From Fratercula arctica (taxonomy: Eukaryota > Chordata > Aves > Charadriiformes > Alcidae), in the NCBI GenBank assembly GCA_947846985.1, contig CANTUZ010000006.1, forward strand, positions 44,003,707 through 44,067,706: a DNA stretch of 64,000 bases. The letters are read 5' to 3'. Below are positions 26,561 to 39,445 of this stretch, piece after piece. The translations under genes were made by a program, and so were the position numbers. Every line of letters begins with the position of its first letter. The first letter of the stretch is position 1. The notes under the pieces are model-generated. The model was not told where the DNA came from. It made no database searches and worked only from the letters and a program-made list of their open reading frames with translations.

Positions 26561-26696
26561 CTTTATGTTCCCATCTGTCAGTATCCGCTTGAGTTGAGCC
26601 GCACGGTCTTCACCTGAAAGGCCAAAATAGGCGCCCATGAGTTCGGTAATATGGTAACAATGCAGACTTGAGAGCAGCTGTAGTTTACGATGCTGA
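26561..26696 (-). CDS. Unidentified internal coding exon
   Basis: A 136-nt block on the minus strand is bounded by a good 3' splice site (TTAACTATTCAG) and a consensus donor (AAG|GTAAGA). After one base completing a split codon, 45 codons are open. They include KLQLLSSLHCYHITELM, GAYFGLSGEDRAAQLKRIL and TDGNIK. It has several CpGs in AT-rich surroundings, balanced third positions and amphipathic helical composition, as a real exon would. I do not recognise the protein. It sits 2.4 kb upstream of the PPM1L start on the same strand but matches no part of PPM1L that I know. It may be an exon of a separate gene overlapping the interval, an alternative upstream PPM1L exon, or a gene remnant. Its upstream partner must end with two bases of a codon. 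Confidence 0.6.
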
Positions 26697-27335
26697 CTGA
26701 ATAGTTAACAAGTAATTCCTGGAAACATCAGACCAAATGCGACAAGAGAGAAAAAAGCTGAAATAAGTTGCACCAATGAAATAATATTTTTGCTACTGCA
26801 AACTTTGTAGCTACATATAGCCTGAAGCTTTTCGGTCACGGTCAGACTGAGTCCCCATTTTGTGAATAGAGCTTTTCTAGCAAAACTTCTCAGTTTAAAC
26901 AAAGCCTCGGTTTTGTTCTATCTAAATTGTGTCTGAGCGCGCCTGGGACACTTGCATTACAACACAGGTCCCTCAGCACAGTCAATTTGTCTTTGTATGT
27001 GTGTCCTCAGAGAGGTAATTTCTTTTCCCTGGCTTTTTGCTGCAGGAGCTGCTGCAGGAACTCCCCTTTGAGTTGTTCATTGTACTGGCTGGAAGCCGTA
27101 TGTGGCCCCTAAGCAAAATTGGCTCTGTAATGATTGTGTTTGTGTTTAGTAACAACTGTATTATTGCTTCTTTTAATTCTATTTAATTTTATGTTTAATG
27201 AAAGTTAAAATAAATGTAAAAATGTGGAGAATACTGCTCACTAGCACCAACTAATTCATTATTTAATCATCATTTTAATGAAATATAAACGTATATGTAC
27301 TGTCAGGGAACAGTGACTTGTATGAAAGCTGTGTT

Positions 27336-27852
27336 TCACTGACGGCAATTTGAATTCGGACTATGGGACTGCGAAGTGAAATAAAGTGGTTTCAAGACAG
27401 AGAGTGCACAAATCGCTCTTCCAGACACCAGTGTGCATCTCCTCATTGCTATTTCAGTTGCCGAGGACTGGTATCCGTACACTGTCCAACAACTTTCTCC
27501 AAAGAAGTACAGGATGCTCTTTGTGCTAACTGCCCCCAGTAGCAGAAGATGCTCCATACTGCCCTGGAGCAGTCCATTAGCAATATCGTTATTGTTGCCG
27601 ATCTTCCATTGCATTATGCATATTTTATACTGCAAGAGAGTTTGAGTTGGTTCCAAAAGCATCTCGGCTGTGAAAATGTGACCTGAAACGTTCCGCAGCT
27701 GCAGAGTGTCTAAAGCTTTCAGATGGAACAATAGGGTACAGGCCAAGTCTTGTTCTGCTAAACAGATGCAATGGGGCAGCAATTGTCATCGTGATAGGGG
27801 CATCCCAAAGTAATCCATGTAAATACTCAGCCCTTGAAATGGAATTGTCCAC
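27336..27852 (-). other. CpG-enriched block with two overlapping minus-strand open frames
   Basis: This block has about eleven CpGs in 450 bp, well above its AT-rich flanks. Two overlapping minus-strand frames are open: 148 codons (27,336-27,782) and 75 codons (27,625-27,852). I recognise neither product, and there is no clear domain, signal peptide or repeat. The composition would fit a conserved non-coding element, a young insertion whose CpGs have not decayed, or an exon of the unidentified minus-strand gene nearby. CAG acceptor-like sites occur within it, but I see no strong matching donor. Confidence 0.3.
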
Positions 27853-30800
27853 TAATTAAATGCTAACAATCCAGGTATTACATACAACTTCTACACCTAT
27901 GTACCATTAAGTGCAAAATTCAAAGCAACATTGAGACAGCCCAGTGGTCTGATGCAGAGTGAGCCAACAAACCCACTCAAGGGTTTCAATTCTGCACTCC
28001 ATGGCTGAATCCTGCACCGCTTATTCTAGCAAATCTCCCCAGGGGAGAAACAGAGCTTCAAGATCCAAACACGTTCTTTTAAACACTGGAAATCAGTAAT
28101 AAAAAATTCACAAATCTTTGGGATATCAGTTGTTACTGAAAGATTTCATGTTGGTTTTGTTGAGGGGGAGACCTCCCTCTGACTTTTGTTCATTTGTGAA
28201 AGGAATGAAAAGCGATCACTGAGTCAGCTTCCCCAGTAAACTTAATAATGATACACTATATTAAGGAGCTGAGCATGTGGAAAAACATTTCTTGCTCAAC
28301 AGCTCCTCCTACTGCTTACATGTAGCAGGAAGCTACCGAGGCATAATTTGTTTTCATGCATTGGCTACAGAAGCAAATAATCTGCTAATATAAACATGTA
28401 CTGATCATCTACTTAGTGTTATAATACACAGGGATTGGGTATCTGTTGCCTGATATGGAATGAAATTGGAAATTATTTCGGTCCCAAGAGAAAAAAAGCA
28501 GCATACAACTTTCATTCACAGACAATTTTCATGGCACCCAGAATTAAAATACAGAATAAGATATTGGAAAAAGCACTCATTTTTTTCTAGTCCGCACAAT
28601 ACCAACACTGTTAGCATTATCATTTCTTGCTTATAACAGAAAAACTTGTTGTAAGAAGCCTCATTTTGTGAAGATACTTAAAATGACAAATAACAATAAA
28701 ACATTATTTTGTTTACTCCATATCCAAACTGATTTTACTATTATTTTATGATGAACGGGCAAGATACAACACTGAATGGGTCATCAGCTTTACTGGACAA
28801 TTCTACTAACATGAAGTGTTTCATTTGATGGAAATTTCCGTGCAAAAATACTACCAAAATCTGTAAAATGTCTATTTTATAATATTCTTTGGGATGCTAA
28901 AATGTGGAGTATGCTTCTGTTATTATTTACTGTATTCTGCTGTATTCAAAAAGTCTTCTCAGGATTTTCTGATTCAAACCATGTTATTAGCATAAATCAG
29001 AAGTGCACATTAATGGAGCATACTGCAGGTTAGTCCTTTCATTGCCGGTCAGAACACTGAAACTTTTATCAAAAGAATCCCAGAAGCCTACAGAGCCATC
29101 TCCCTTTTCTTCTGTTAATATATAAAATCATAATAGAAAAAATTGTACCAATCATAACTATAAAACTGTATTTTTGCCTGTCAGGAATAAAACTGCAATG
29201 CAGTACAATCTCTCGTGCTTTTCTTTTCAGATGTTTTAAAGAAATTTTTTTTAGAATATTCAGGACGTTCTTTGGCTGTGACAGACACAGATCTGCAGAA
29301 GAATAACAGTATAGCAATATCACAAACTGCTTTCTACAATAGATTTGATAACAGGTAAATAAAATCTTACTTTTTCTGCCAATTATTTTTATGCTTTCTT
29401 TTAATGTCAGTTGATATAAACAACACTTTCTAATATTGTTTCCAGAATTGTTGCAGCAAATGCCAAGCATTGCAGGTAAATTCTGCCTTCTCCCTGGTAA
29501 ACCCATGAGAAATCTTATTATAGGAGTTTTGCTCATCTTGCATCTCTGTTGAAGAGAAACATTTGCAGATGTGGAATGAAAATAGCAATTTTCCACACAA
29601 GTTGTTCTTTTCTATTTTCCATGATTCTCAATTCCCATTCCCCATTACAGTACATCTTCATGTGTAAAGTCTGATGATTTTCGTTTATTTCCTAGCAACA
29701 TAAAGTGATCTTAGTGTCAGCGAGGATGAGAGTTACAGGATGCAGGGAGATTTCTGGAAAAGGCATTCATGTTTTAGTAGCATCTTTTATTTAAACATAA
29801 GATTCTGCTATGGAATAGTGTGCACCGAATCACAACACTGAAGCAGCTGATCGCTGTGCAGCTGAAGCACATCCTGGATATACTGGGAAAGTTAACACAG
29901 ACAGGTAACAAAATAATGGAAATCCCAGACCTGGTTTACTAATGTTAGGGCATATAATTTCTGATTGTAAGTTTATCATTTGGTGTAAGTTATACCTGAA
30001 GAAAACAGGTATTTCAAGAAAACAAAAATCAGTGAAATTTCCCAAGTAAACTAAGGGGTGTTGTCTATTAGTGCTTACACAATCTTACTTACTTTTAATA
30101 TCAGAGCCAAACTAGCCTGTGATACACACAATCAAGAAAAGATGCCAATACTAATTTTATGGAAAAATTTAACCAGGGATGTATTTCAGAAGGAAACTCT
30201 GGAGTCTATCAACTTACAGAACCTTGAATTAATACAATTCTAGAATTGTAAGAAAAAAATTGGCTATTATGAGTGAAAAGTAAAATATTTTTCTAACAGG
30301 GAGCTCACATGCTGATGTAAAGACAATCTGCAACTGGCTTAAGGAAGTGGGATGGAAAGAAGCTAACAGGAATACAACGCAATTCTGGTGTCAGTAGTTA
30401 TACAGTTACCAGGTGATGCAAATATATAAAAGGTTCATAAAGAAATTATAATACTGACAGTGACAATGATATGAGAGCAAAAAGCTGAAGCTCTGTTCTC
30501 ACTGAAGTCAGTGGGAATCTTTATCTTGGACCTTGGTGGGTGCACAATCCCACAATTTTGATTGTAAGTCCACCTCTCAAAGGCACGACGTACTCTTGGA
30601 AATTCTCGCTGATTTACTCTGAGGTTTCCCTGGTTAGGCCCTCTGTATCATAATTATTCAAAACACATTTTTCCCTGTCAGTTTCCAGAGATGAACTCAC
30701 TGAGAACTGGAGCATGACTGAAATATCGCCAAAAAAGCCCGTCAGATAAAGCTGAAGATGATCCTGACTGCCAAAGCTGCTATATACAGTATTCTTTCAT

Positions 30801-33447
30801 TTAAATAGCAGCATAACTTTGCATCAGTACTGGGTGAAGAGATATTTGGAAGTGTTTCTAAAGTATTTGCTGGTAAATTAATACATCACAAACTTAGCAC
30901 TTTTATGAAGAACTCCAAAATATGCAAGGAAAATATAAATAGAAGCTAAGCAATTTAGAATCACTTTGAATTAGCTACAAACTGGCAGCATTCTTACTAA
31001 ATCTTTCTCAGATTTGAACACAAATTGAAAAAAAAAACAACAACAAAGCAATCTTCATTTTCTTCTTCATTAATTTTTACTTGGTTTAGCAGATGTTTCG
31101 TGTCTTTGTTGTAGACTATTTAATTTGCATTAAGCAAGAGCCTACAAATTTCATTTATACATTTTAATTCCTTGCATTTTTACTTTTTTCAGATACATTT
31201 GTATGCAAAACATTATGGGCTGCATTCTGGACTGGATCGTTAGGTCTGCCAAGCTAGGCTTGTAACAAAACTGAGATGAGAGGGGAACTGAGGTTACAGG
31301 TGCCTTTTTTTGTGACTTACTTGCACACTAAAATTAACTGTGGACTCAGCTGACTGCACAATTTAAAACAGATCCCAAGTTGCACTCAGCCCAATGCCTC
31401 TTCAAGAGGTTAGTTACAGACAGCTGCGGTGAATTTCAAAGGTGCGGTAGTGATCCAACCCTGACATCTTCCCTTGACCATACTCTTAATATACCCTAAA
31501 AAGTAAAGCCTTTTAAAAGGCATGATAGAGATAACTCAGCTCTGGGCTACTTAACATTTCCTTGAGCAAGCCAGGTAAATTGTTTTTCTGACTGCTTTAT
31601 GGTCCCCAAACAGCACAAAGCAGGCAGCTTGTGTTCCTTTTTTTCTCTCTAGGAATATGTGATTGATTCTCACATGCTGCTTCATTTTCATATGCAGCCT
31701 CAGGGACAGGCTCCTTTTACTCAGTTCAAAAGGCTGACTTATTTTCCCAGATTTTGGTGATGGAGATAGAGAAATATTCAAACAAGGATGATGGAAGAAT
31801 TTTTTTATTGGGGTATGGAGAATTTATTAAGACTTTCCCCATTTTTTAAATTATAGTGTTTGTATTCATGCCTACTGCTTGAAATTTGCTTGAAATAGGT
31901 CTGTCAATAAATAAAGATGAAGCATTCATACCTCTAGGCCTGAAATGGGATATGTATTTTATAAGCATCAGGAAAAGGAAGAGACTTAGACTTTCTCTAA
32001 AGAGCCAGCACAGAAAACTGAAGGAGCATTGCTGATGGCCACTGGATACAGCCATAATCTTCCTCCAGGAGAAATACAAAGGCACAGAAAGAAATACAAA
32101 AGCACAGAAAGAAATACAAAAGGAATTAAAAAAAAATCAGAAGTTAACGGTTAGGGACACTGGCAGAAGAAGACTTTAAAAACATTCTGTAATAGGGATA
32201 AGCTGATTAGAGATATTTAGATGTCTACGCTCCATTGAATCATACAAGAAAGTCTGGGTTCATAATGTATGTAGTAAGGAAAGTGATAATTCCCATACAC
32301 GACTCCTACTCAAGGATGTTTTAAGTGTTATCTATTCTTCTTGTGTGTCTGCAGTGACAAACATGTTTCTTTTTGTTTGTTCTCTGTCTTCTCATGGGCA
32401 ATATGTCTAGTGAGATCCAAACGGCATAGTTTGTACTGAAATAGCTGCATGGGTTGGTACCTTCAGCTGTCAGAACTCTCTCTCCTTCCTTCCCACTTGG
32501 TGAAATATACATACCACAGCACCATCTGCTTCCCCACAATGCAGATTTGCTGCATAGGAGCTGTATTTTAATGGGAAAAATCATCTGACTACAAGAGAAT
32601 TTTATGACTTTGTTTTAATTTTTTTTTGTATGTACTCCCCACCCCCCCCCCCTCCCCAGCCCAGCCCAGCCCATTTCCCACATCAGTCCTAAGTCTCCTG
32701 AGGCACCAGACTGTGAACCTGACACCAGATGGGGGAAGGAGTTTCAAACAGCTGCGGGCTTCCCTACTGCTGCTTCCAGCTATCAAGGATTCATTTCTGC
32801 ACGTGCATACAGAAAAAACTGGTGATAGCAAGACAGTACTAAATTCAGTTTTCTTCCCTGCAAGGTCCACAGCATTCTCACAGCTCACAAAATTTGCCAC
32901 AATCACAGTATCTGTTTAGAGAGGACAGAATGACTGGCAGCTGCCTTCAGCTGATGAAAAAGAAGCGAACAAAGGATAGGAGTGCACATAGAAGGAATGG
33001 AATGTATTTACACAGATCCCCCTGCAGGAGGTTGTTTATCAGATGCTATGAACTGATTTATTTATAGCTGATGACTTCTCCAAAAACATTGTTCTCTGAT
33101 GACCTTTACACTTAAATTGAAAGTCAGAAGATCTACTCTGCCAAGTAAATGAAATAATTTTTAATCTAAAATACAGAGGGAAAAAGCTTCTTGCTATATT
33201 GTGAATCCATTGTTAACTACTGTATCTCCTGTTTTTTTACCTTCTTATCATTGCTGGCCACTATGGATAGCTAGTATTCACCAGAAAAAACAGTAAACCC
33301 GGTACATGAAAAGAAAATAACTACAAGTTGATTTAATATGGGAGTTGAGGACACTTAGCCAGTAATCTGATCAGTTGCTTATACTGTCAGCTCCTTATAC
33401 AGGGGTTCTGTCTCTCAGTAGCCTGTGCAATGCCCAATCCATTAGTA
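27853..33447. other. Intergenic or intronic, no gene recognised
   Basis: AT-rich sequence with no recognisable coding exon. The 175-codon minus-strand frame at 29,069-29,596 is rich in I, L, K and C and matches no family I know. Small splice-bracketed candidates on the minus strand (for example 31,322-31,354 with GTGCAA|GTAAGT, and 28,320-28,364 with ACAT|GTAAGC) are too short to stand alone. A 20-bp tandem repeat lies at 32,071 and a poly(C) tract near 32,641. Confidence 0.5.
32071..32123 (+). repeat. 20-bp tandem repeat, about 2.6 copies
   Basis: The unit gaaatacaaaggcacagaaa is repeated head to tail, with one G-to-A change in the second copy. A recent slippage-type minisatellite. Confidence 0.9.
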
Positions 33448-33999
33448 ATGCTCCACAAATAAGGAACAGGGATTTGCACTTTTCCAGGCTGACATAATTA
33501 GTCATTGCTTCCTACAAAAATACAGAAAGCAATAACCAGGCTATTTCAGCCTGCTGGATCCTGCCTCTTCTGACTGACAAACCCACTCACACAAACGTGT
33601 TAGAGCTCAGCTTACACAACTGAGACATTTGCACACAGAGAGGATTGTGCCCTTTCTTTGATCACCATCTCTGCTCTCTCCAGTAGCTTCCAACTGCAAA
33701 GCATAATGAGGTTCAGCAGTACGGAGAATGCCGTCACGCTGGAGTCATCTGTGCCCCAAAGAGACAGCTAATTCACCTCATGCTGCCGTCAAGCCCCATG
33801 CCGTGGGACTGAAGATGCATGTTTTGCAATTGGCTCGTCACCGCCAGCAATGCCTGTCATCGCTTTCAAACCGGGATGCTTCAGGAGTCAAAGTGTGTCC
33901 TGTCACCTTTTCCTCTCGTAATGCTAATTAGACTCTGCGCTCTGCAAGTGCACTAAGACAGACACAAAAGTTGTTGATGAATCTTGCTTGTTGCTGCCC
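33448..33999 (+). repeat. Inverted-repeat left arm (552 bp, near identical)
   Basis: This arm pairs in inverted orientation with 39,446-39,997. Both arms are exactly 552 bp, and by eye I count about five substitutions and no indels. Two of the changes are C/T or G/A differences at CpG sites. The shared 67-codon frame inside both arms (33,728-33,931 and its partner) is a by-product of the duplication and shows no protein resemblance. Weak similarity to the other arm continues loop-ward at 34,379-34,465. I do not recognise a transposon family or terminal motifs. Confidence 0.95.
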
Positions 34000-34378
34000 G
34001 CAGGAGTTACGAAGGAGATCTTTGCAGTAAATGGAAAGTAATGCTATTTGCTGGAGGGATGATACAGTATTTCATGTGCTCGCTATATCCTGAGTTCCTG
34101 CTGGAAGAGAGAAGGGAAGGGTTTTCTCCCTTCTTTGATGCACAGTCCATATGCCTGCTGCAGTTCCTGGCTTTCCCTTATGCCTCTGCACTCCTGATTC
34201 CACCTACCCTGTTCGTAGGTGTTGGGGTGGCTCAGGGAGGACAGGGCCACTGCAGCTTAACTTGACCTGCTACAGAAAAAAGGTATCAACCACACTGCTC
34301 TGTCACCAGAAGTGACAGCACAAAGAAAAAGCACCCCTTCCTCTACAGACTCTCATAACATTTTAACTTTTAAGCGTA
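34000..34378 (+). other. Segment present only in the left arm
   Basis: About 375 bp interrupts the left arm between its near-identical part and its diverged tail. In the right arm the same place holds only some 10-15 unrelated bases. It is either an insertion on the left or a deletion on the right. No target-site duplication or recognisable mobile element is visible. Confidence 0.6.
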
Positions 34379-34465
34379 AGAAATGTACCTCAGGACAGGC
34401 AGATCAACTAAGCAGAAACATCTTAATGTTAGAATTAATCCTGTGCTTCAGAAGTAAAACCTGGT
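34379..34465 (+). repeat. Diverged tail of inverted-repeat left arm
   Basis: This aligns in inverted orientation to about 39,357-39,435. Shared words include gttagaattaatc and aatg(t/c)acctcagg, with several substitutions and gaps, clearly less similar than the 552-bp block next to it. Similarity fades beyond 34,465. Confidence 0.6.
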
Positions 34466-37400
34466 AACTGCATGCAGATGAAACAATTTCTCCTTTCTGC
34501 TCCTTGCTGTAATGGAAAAAGTAAAGTATTCAAGAAATAATTTCACAGCTTGGCTAAGCATTAACTAACAGCACTTTCTGTGTAACAAATACATGATGCT
34601 ATGGATTTGGTAATGGAACAGGAGATGGCTGATGCACTTATATGAGAGGAACTGGGCTACCGGCCAAAATTTGAGTTCTGCTAGTTATGTTCCCAATCAG
34701 AAGCAACAGGAATTAATTCCTGAATTGATGTATGTGAGGATAGAAAAGCAAAATATTGCCTAATTTGCAGAATCTGTGCAGATATCTGTGCAGATACTCA
34801 TCTATCTTTCTTCTACTGCTTCTTTATTTGGTCTTTCTAGATCTGAAAATTCATAAAAGTCTTGAATCACAAAGCTCTTCGGAAGTGAAGTAAGCTATAT
34901 TTACAACCTAACTCCTGTGGAAAAGACAGAAGACCCCACTCTTTCAGTGCCTTTGAGCGTGGCACCTTCTAAAGAGTTTCCTTCAACAAGGGTTGGTTCA
35001 AATCAGCACACATGAAACACCACAGTGAAAAAAATTCCCATATACTTTATTCCTGTAATGATCGTCGCATGAGACATATTGCTTGTAATTCTTTGAGATA
35101 TTTTTATCTTTATAAGTTTTCTACTCAAAACTACCAGTAACAAGCACTCTCAAGAAAAATCTGCACTGCTGAGGTGTCAGGAACAGTCTGAGAAACACAA
35201 GATATGAAGCTGTAGCAGTGGCAGTAAATGTTGGCTTGTGTAAAATACAGTTTTGAGACACCACACAAAGTTCCCTTACAGTGAGTTTTAATTCAAAAGT
35301 TGAGAAGATGTAAGGCAGTTCAGGTACTTGTCCAGCAGATTTGATGGCATGTAATAAAGGCCTTTAAACCTAATAAAATGGGTTCTTAAAGGTTTGAGAA
35401 ATCTCCCGCTGACAAACACCAAGACAGGAGTGGCAATACAATGAAGCAACTTAGGCAGAACCTCTCTGAAGAAGTGAGAAACCCTCATTTTAAATGAAGA
35501 TATATACTTTAAACTTTGGCTAAGTTATGTTGAGGTGAAGCACTATGCATTTGAAACTGCAGTTGCCATTTTCTAAAAGTGCTCTATTACTTTCTTAAGG
35601 TTAATAAGTTCATTGAGTCTTTATTCCTCTATGATACCAGGAGACATTTGATGAAGTCTCGTGTATTAAAATCAGTTTCTCCAAATAGCTGAGTTCTGCT
35701 GAAAAACCTAAAATTAAAGGCTTTTTAACTGTGACCCTACTCTGGAAAGGCAGTTCAGCACCTAAATAGTCTCACTGACCTTCAGCCTATGCTCTGCTAT
35801 ATATGGCTTTCCTGAATTTATTTTAGGATTCTACTGAAATCAAGGAGAGTAGTTATAAGGGCAATAATACACTGTTTGTGGCATTTGTTTCAAAGCTAAG
35901 GACCTCACAGTTATCTGCCATTATAGCACAGTGCACAAATAAGAAAATGGAAAAATCACATAGGGAGAATAAGTACAACATGCTGTACTGGCAAACATCG
36001 ATAAACTAGTGAAAGATCTGAAGAAGGATTTGTAAGTTCTTTCCACACCTCCTGTATTGCTGTTAAATACTAGTTCTTTTCACAGAATTTGGTTTCACAG
36101 TAATTTGCTTAACTATTTAATAACATTAATAGCTGTGTGTTTAGAAAGATAAATAGCGTAATTTCACTGTTGTGCTTTTGAATTGTATTTTGTTGCACTT
36201 AACTCCTTACACATATGAAAGGTTGTAGAAAGAAAAGAGTGTAAAGGTGTAGCTATGTTGTCCTTTTCCTCAGTGTCAAAAGCAGTTTAAGAGGTTGCCA
36301 CTGTCACACTGCAATTCTCTGCTTTCTCACTGTCCATGCACAATCCCTTAACACCATTCTGCTTCCTGACAGGCTGAGGATCTAGTTTTAAAAAATGCTC
36401 AAGATTATTCTTCTTTATATTAGAATTTTAGAAATATTTTTAAGGGTATTGAAAATATCAGAGTTGCAATAAATACGTTTAAGGAATCACTGACATTTGT
36501 TTTCTGTTTTTCATAAAAAAATGAATTTTTCATTGAAACATTTGAAAATTACAACACTTTTTTTTGTTAAACACTGTTTCCCTGGCTATCTTTTAAATAA
36601 AACCCCTTGAAAGAACACCAAATACTCCTGCATTAAATGTATTTAGGTGAAATGTCACCTATGGATAAGACAACTGAATCCAATCTCTTCCATAAGATGC
36701 AAATTTACTGACTCACAGTGAGACACTGGTATCATTTAACCACATCTAAATCTTTGCCTAATACATTGCCTCCTATTAGAGTCAGTGGTAGGATTATGGC
36801 TAAAATGACTGTTGTGTACTCAAACTCTCTCTTTCTCTAGACATCTGAAGCTAAAGAGTATATTGATAAAGAGCCTTTATTGGAAGCATACTGACTGACT
36901 GAACTCAGCATATGAAGAGAGGCAGGTGATCAACAACTATTACATTTATATTAGCAACAGAGGGAGATTTCAACATATAAGTAGAAATGAGACAAATAAT
37001 GCACGATTTTGCCCTTTGTTTTCAAAATGGGCTTTGTTTTCTCTCACCCTCAAGTAGTATTTTACAGAGGTTCTCTAGGGTTACATCTGGAATGAGGAAA
37101 ATATGGCTGAAAGGATTTAATTTATCTTTAAAATAAGAGCCAGTATGTCATTCAGACAGGAAAGCAAGCCAGGGATGAATGTTTGATATAAAAATTTATG
37201 AAACATGAAATGGCCTTTAATAGTAAGTCTGTGAAGTCTTGAAACAATAGGTCTCTCTGGAGTGGCAGAGTCCTATTTTTATGGTGCTTTGATAGGTGGG
37301 AAGGTGATAAAAGAGTTGTGTATGAGGAAAGAATTAAAAATGTAATTGAACATGGTTCATAAATCCATGAAGATTCAAAAGCTACACTCTGGGTACTAAT

Positions 37401-39356
37401 TCCTACTGGGAAATGTTTCTATTTAGTTACACTGTAAAGGTTAATAGTAAATACAATCTTGCATCTGCAAATGTCTGGTTTATTTTTCTTCTAAGAAATG
37501 ACCTACCATTGACCTTATGTTATCCATCATTTGACGATTATGTCTGCATTTTCCAGTAAAAACTGCTCTTCCCTTTTTTGATTAAATTAGACTGTGAGCT
37601 CAGATTTTGATTTATGTGGAGTAGCAATGCCTCATTCTTGCAGGACTGAAAATGTGCTCATTTAAGATCAGATCAGACAATGAGATGAAAGCCTTTTATA
37701 ATTTTGAAAGGAATCGGTCTTTTTAGGCCAGTCGCTACATTTCTGTTATTAATCATAAAGATGGATATGTATAAAAGAAGATATTTTTAAATCTATACTA
37801 AAATTCTGAAAATTCTACATTGACAAATGGCTATTAATAAGAGAAGGATATAAAGAAAAAAGCAAAGAGAATTGTTAAAAATGAGACCTTCTGGTTCAAA
37901 GACCCACTGCTTTCACAGTTTGCAACTATGAAGGGGCAGCGAGGGAGCTAAGGCAGATCAAAGATTAAAACTCATGAACCCCAGTTCTTATTAATTTACT
38001 GTTTAGCAAATAACTGTATCATATTTAATGATGCAACCACCATTTAGGTTTGTATATACAAGACAGCATCCCTCTGGTAGTGCTTGGTTACATTGAAAAT
38101 AAAGCTATAGAACAGGAATCTCTTTGCTGATCCATACATGAGTTCTTGCAACAGTATGAAATAGTATTTGTAAAACAGCAGTAAAACCTAAGAAATTTCA
38201 CACAAAACTATTTTATAGGAATACTGTTAAAGCTGACATGTAAAAATTTCCTAACAGAAGAAATACACAATTAACATCACTGTACCGCTAGTACAATATG
38301 TACTATTCTGCCACTCGTGTGCATGCATGTGAACACAGCTACACAGACTGTTTTCATATTGCTTTAAATTCTAAACTATGAATATATTTATTTTCCCTTT
38401 TTCCTCATGTATTTCTAGAATAGTTCTAATTAATCTTCAGATTTTATTTTTGTCAGTGTTGATTTGGGAATTTCACTGAAAATAAATTCCTGTTTCTTAT
38501 GCCATAGTCCTAGAGAAACTAGGACACATGTAAAAGAAATATCTAAATAAAGAGAATTCATATAGAGGAAAAGGTCTGAACCTCTGTCAAAATAATATCA
38601 GTAAAGAAGCAGCATCACTGATTATCTTGGCAGTGCAGAAATGCAGAAGCCTTGTTTTCTGATAGAAAATACATAAGGATTAAGAAAAATCTGCCTCAAA
38701 TTCTCACTCACAATAAATCAATGTCATTACTCAGAAATTACAGGAATAAAATATAAGGTGGATCCATTTTTCTGATAGGTGCTACTGCAAAGTGTAGATG
38801 GCCAGAGCTAACTTAAGAAAGCTATCTGAAGGTTTCAAATTCATGTGTCCTGGAGAACAATGAACTGTAACATAGTTAAACAAAATATGCACTCTTGTGT
38901 ATTTTAGCCTTCCAATTTTATAAAGCTTCTTATAGAGAAAGACTGGCCGAAAAGTAAATGCAGTTAGAGAAATTAATGCACACAGAGGAGACACAATTTT
39001 ATGTATTTGGGTTCTTTGTAGACAATTTAAACATTGTTTATAGATGTTAAGATTTTCTTTTAAAATAATAAATTTCTACTCTTCTGGCTAGGGAGATTTA
39101 ATTTTGAACATAAATTGCTGCATTCTGTGCAATTTCCACTGTCTGACTCTCTCATACCTGCAAATCTCTTTCACATAGGACATTATTCTTCCATCCAAAA
39201 ATAAACAATTTCTTTCCATCCTAATTAGCCCTGAAAGTAAGCTTTTTCCCCTTCATGTGCCACAGTAGAAACTAAGTTTGAGAAAGAGCTCTGGGCAAAG
39301 GTGAAGGGTCTTTGCTTGGGGTCCATATACAGTCTTAAGGTAGAAAGTATTTTATC
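34466..39356. other. Spacer of the inverted repeat, no gene recognised
   Basis: AT-rich, low-CpG sequence between the two arms. No frame longer than about 70 codons occurs, and none resembles a known protein. I saw no RNA gene or intact transposon that would explain the flanking repeats. Confidence 0.6.
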
Positions 39357-39445
39357 TCCTGGTTTCACTTCTAAAACACGGGATTAATTCTAACATTACA
39401 GCTCAATCCGTTGGAATGCCCTGAGGTGCATTTATTATAGCTTCA

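Noticed and set aside
29069..29596. 175-codon minus-strand frame
   Set aside because: Rich in I, L, K and C with no recognised domain. Internal splice-like sites do not give a consistent exon.
31322..31354. 33-nt minus-strand block with strong splice-like sites
   Set aside because: Too short to judge coding, and its phases could not be tied to the 26.6-kb exon with any confidence.
33728..33931. 67-codon frame conserved between two loci (33,728 plus strand and 39,514-39,717 minus strand)
   Set aside because: Its conservation is explained by the inverted repeat: identity is equally high outside the frame and the product resembles nothing.
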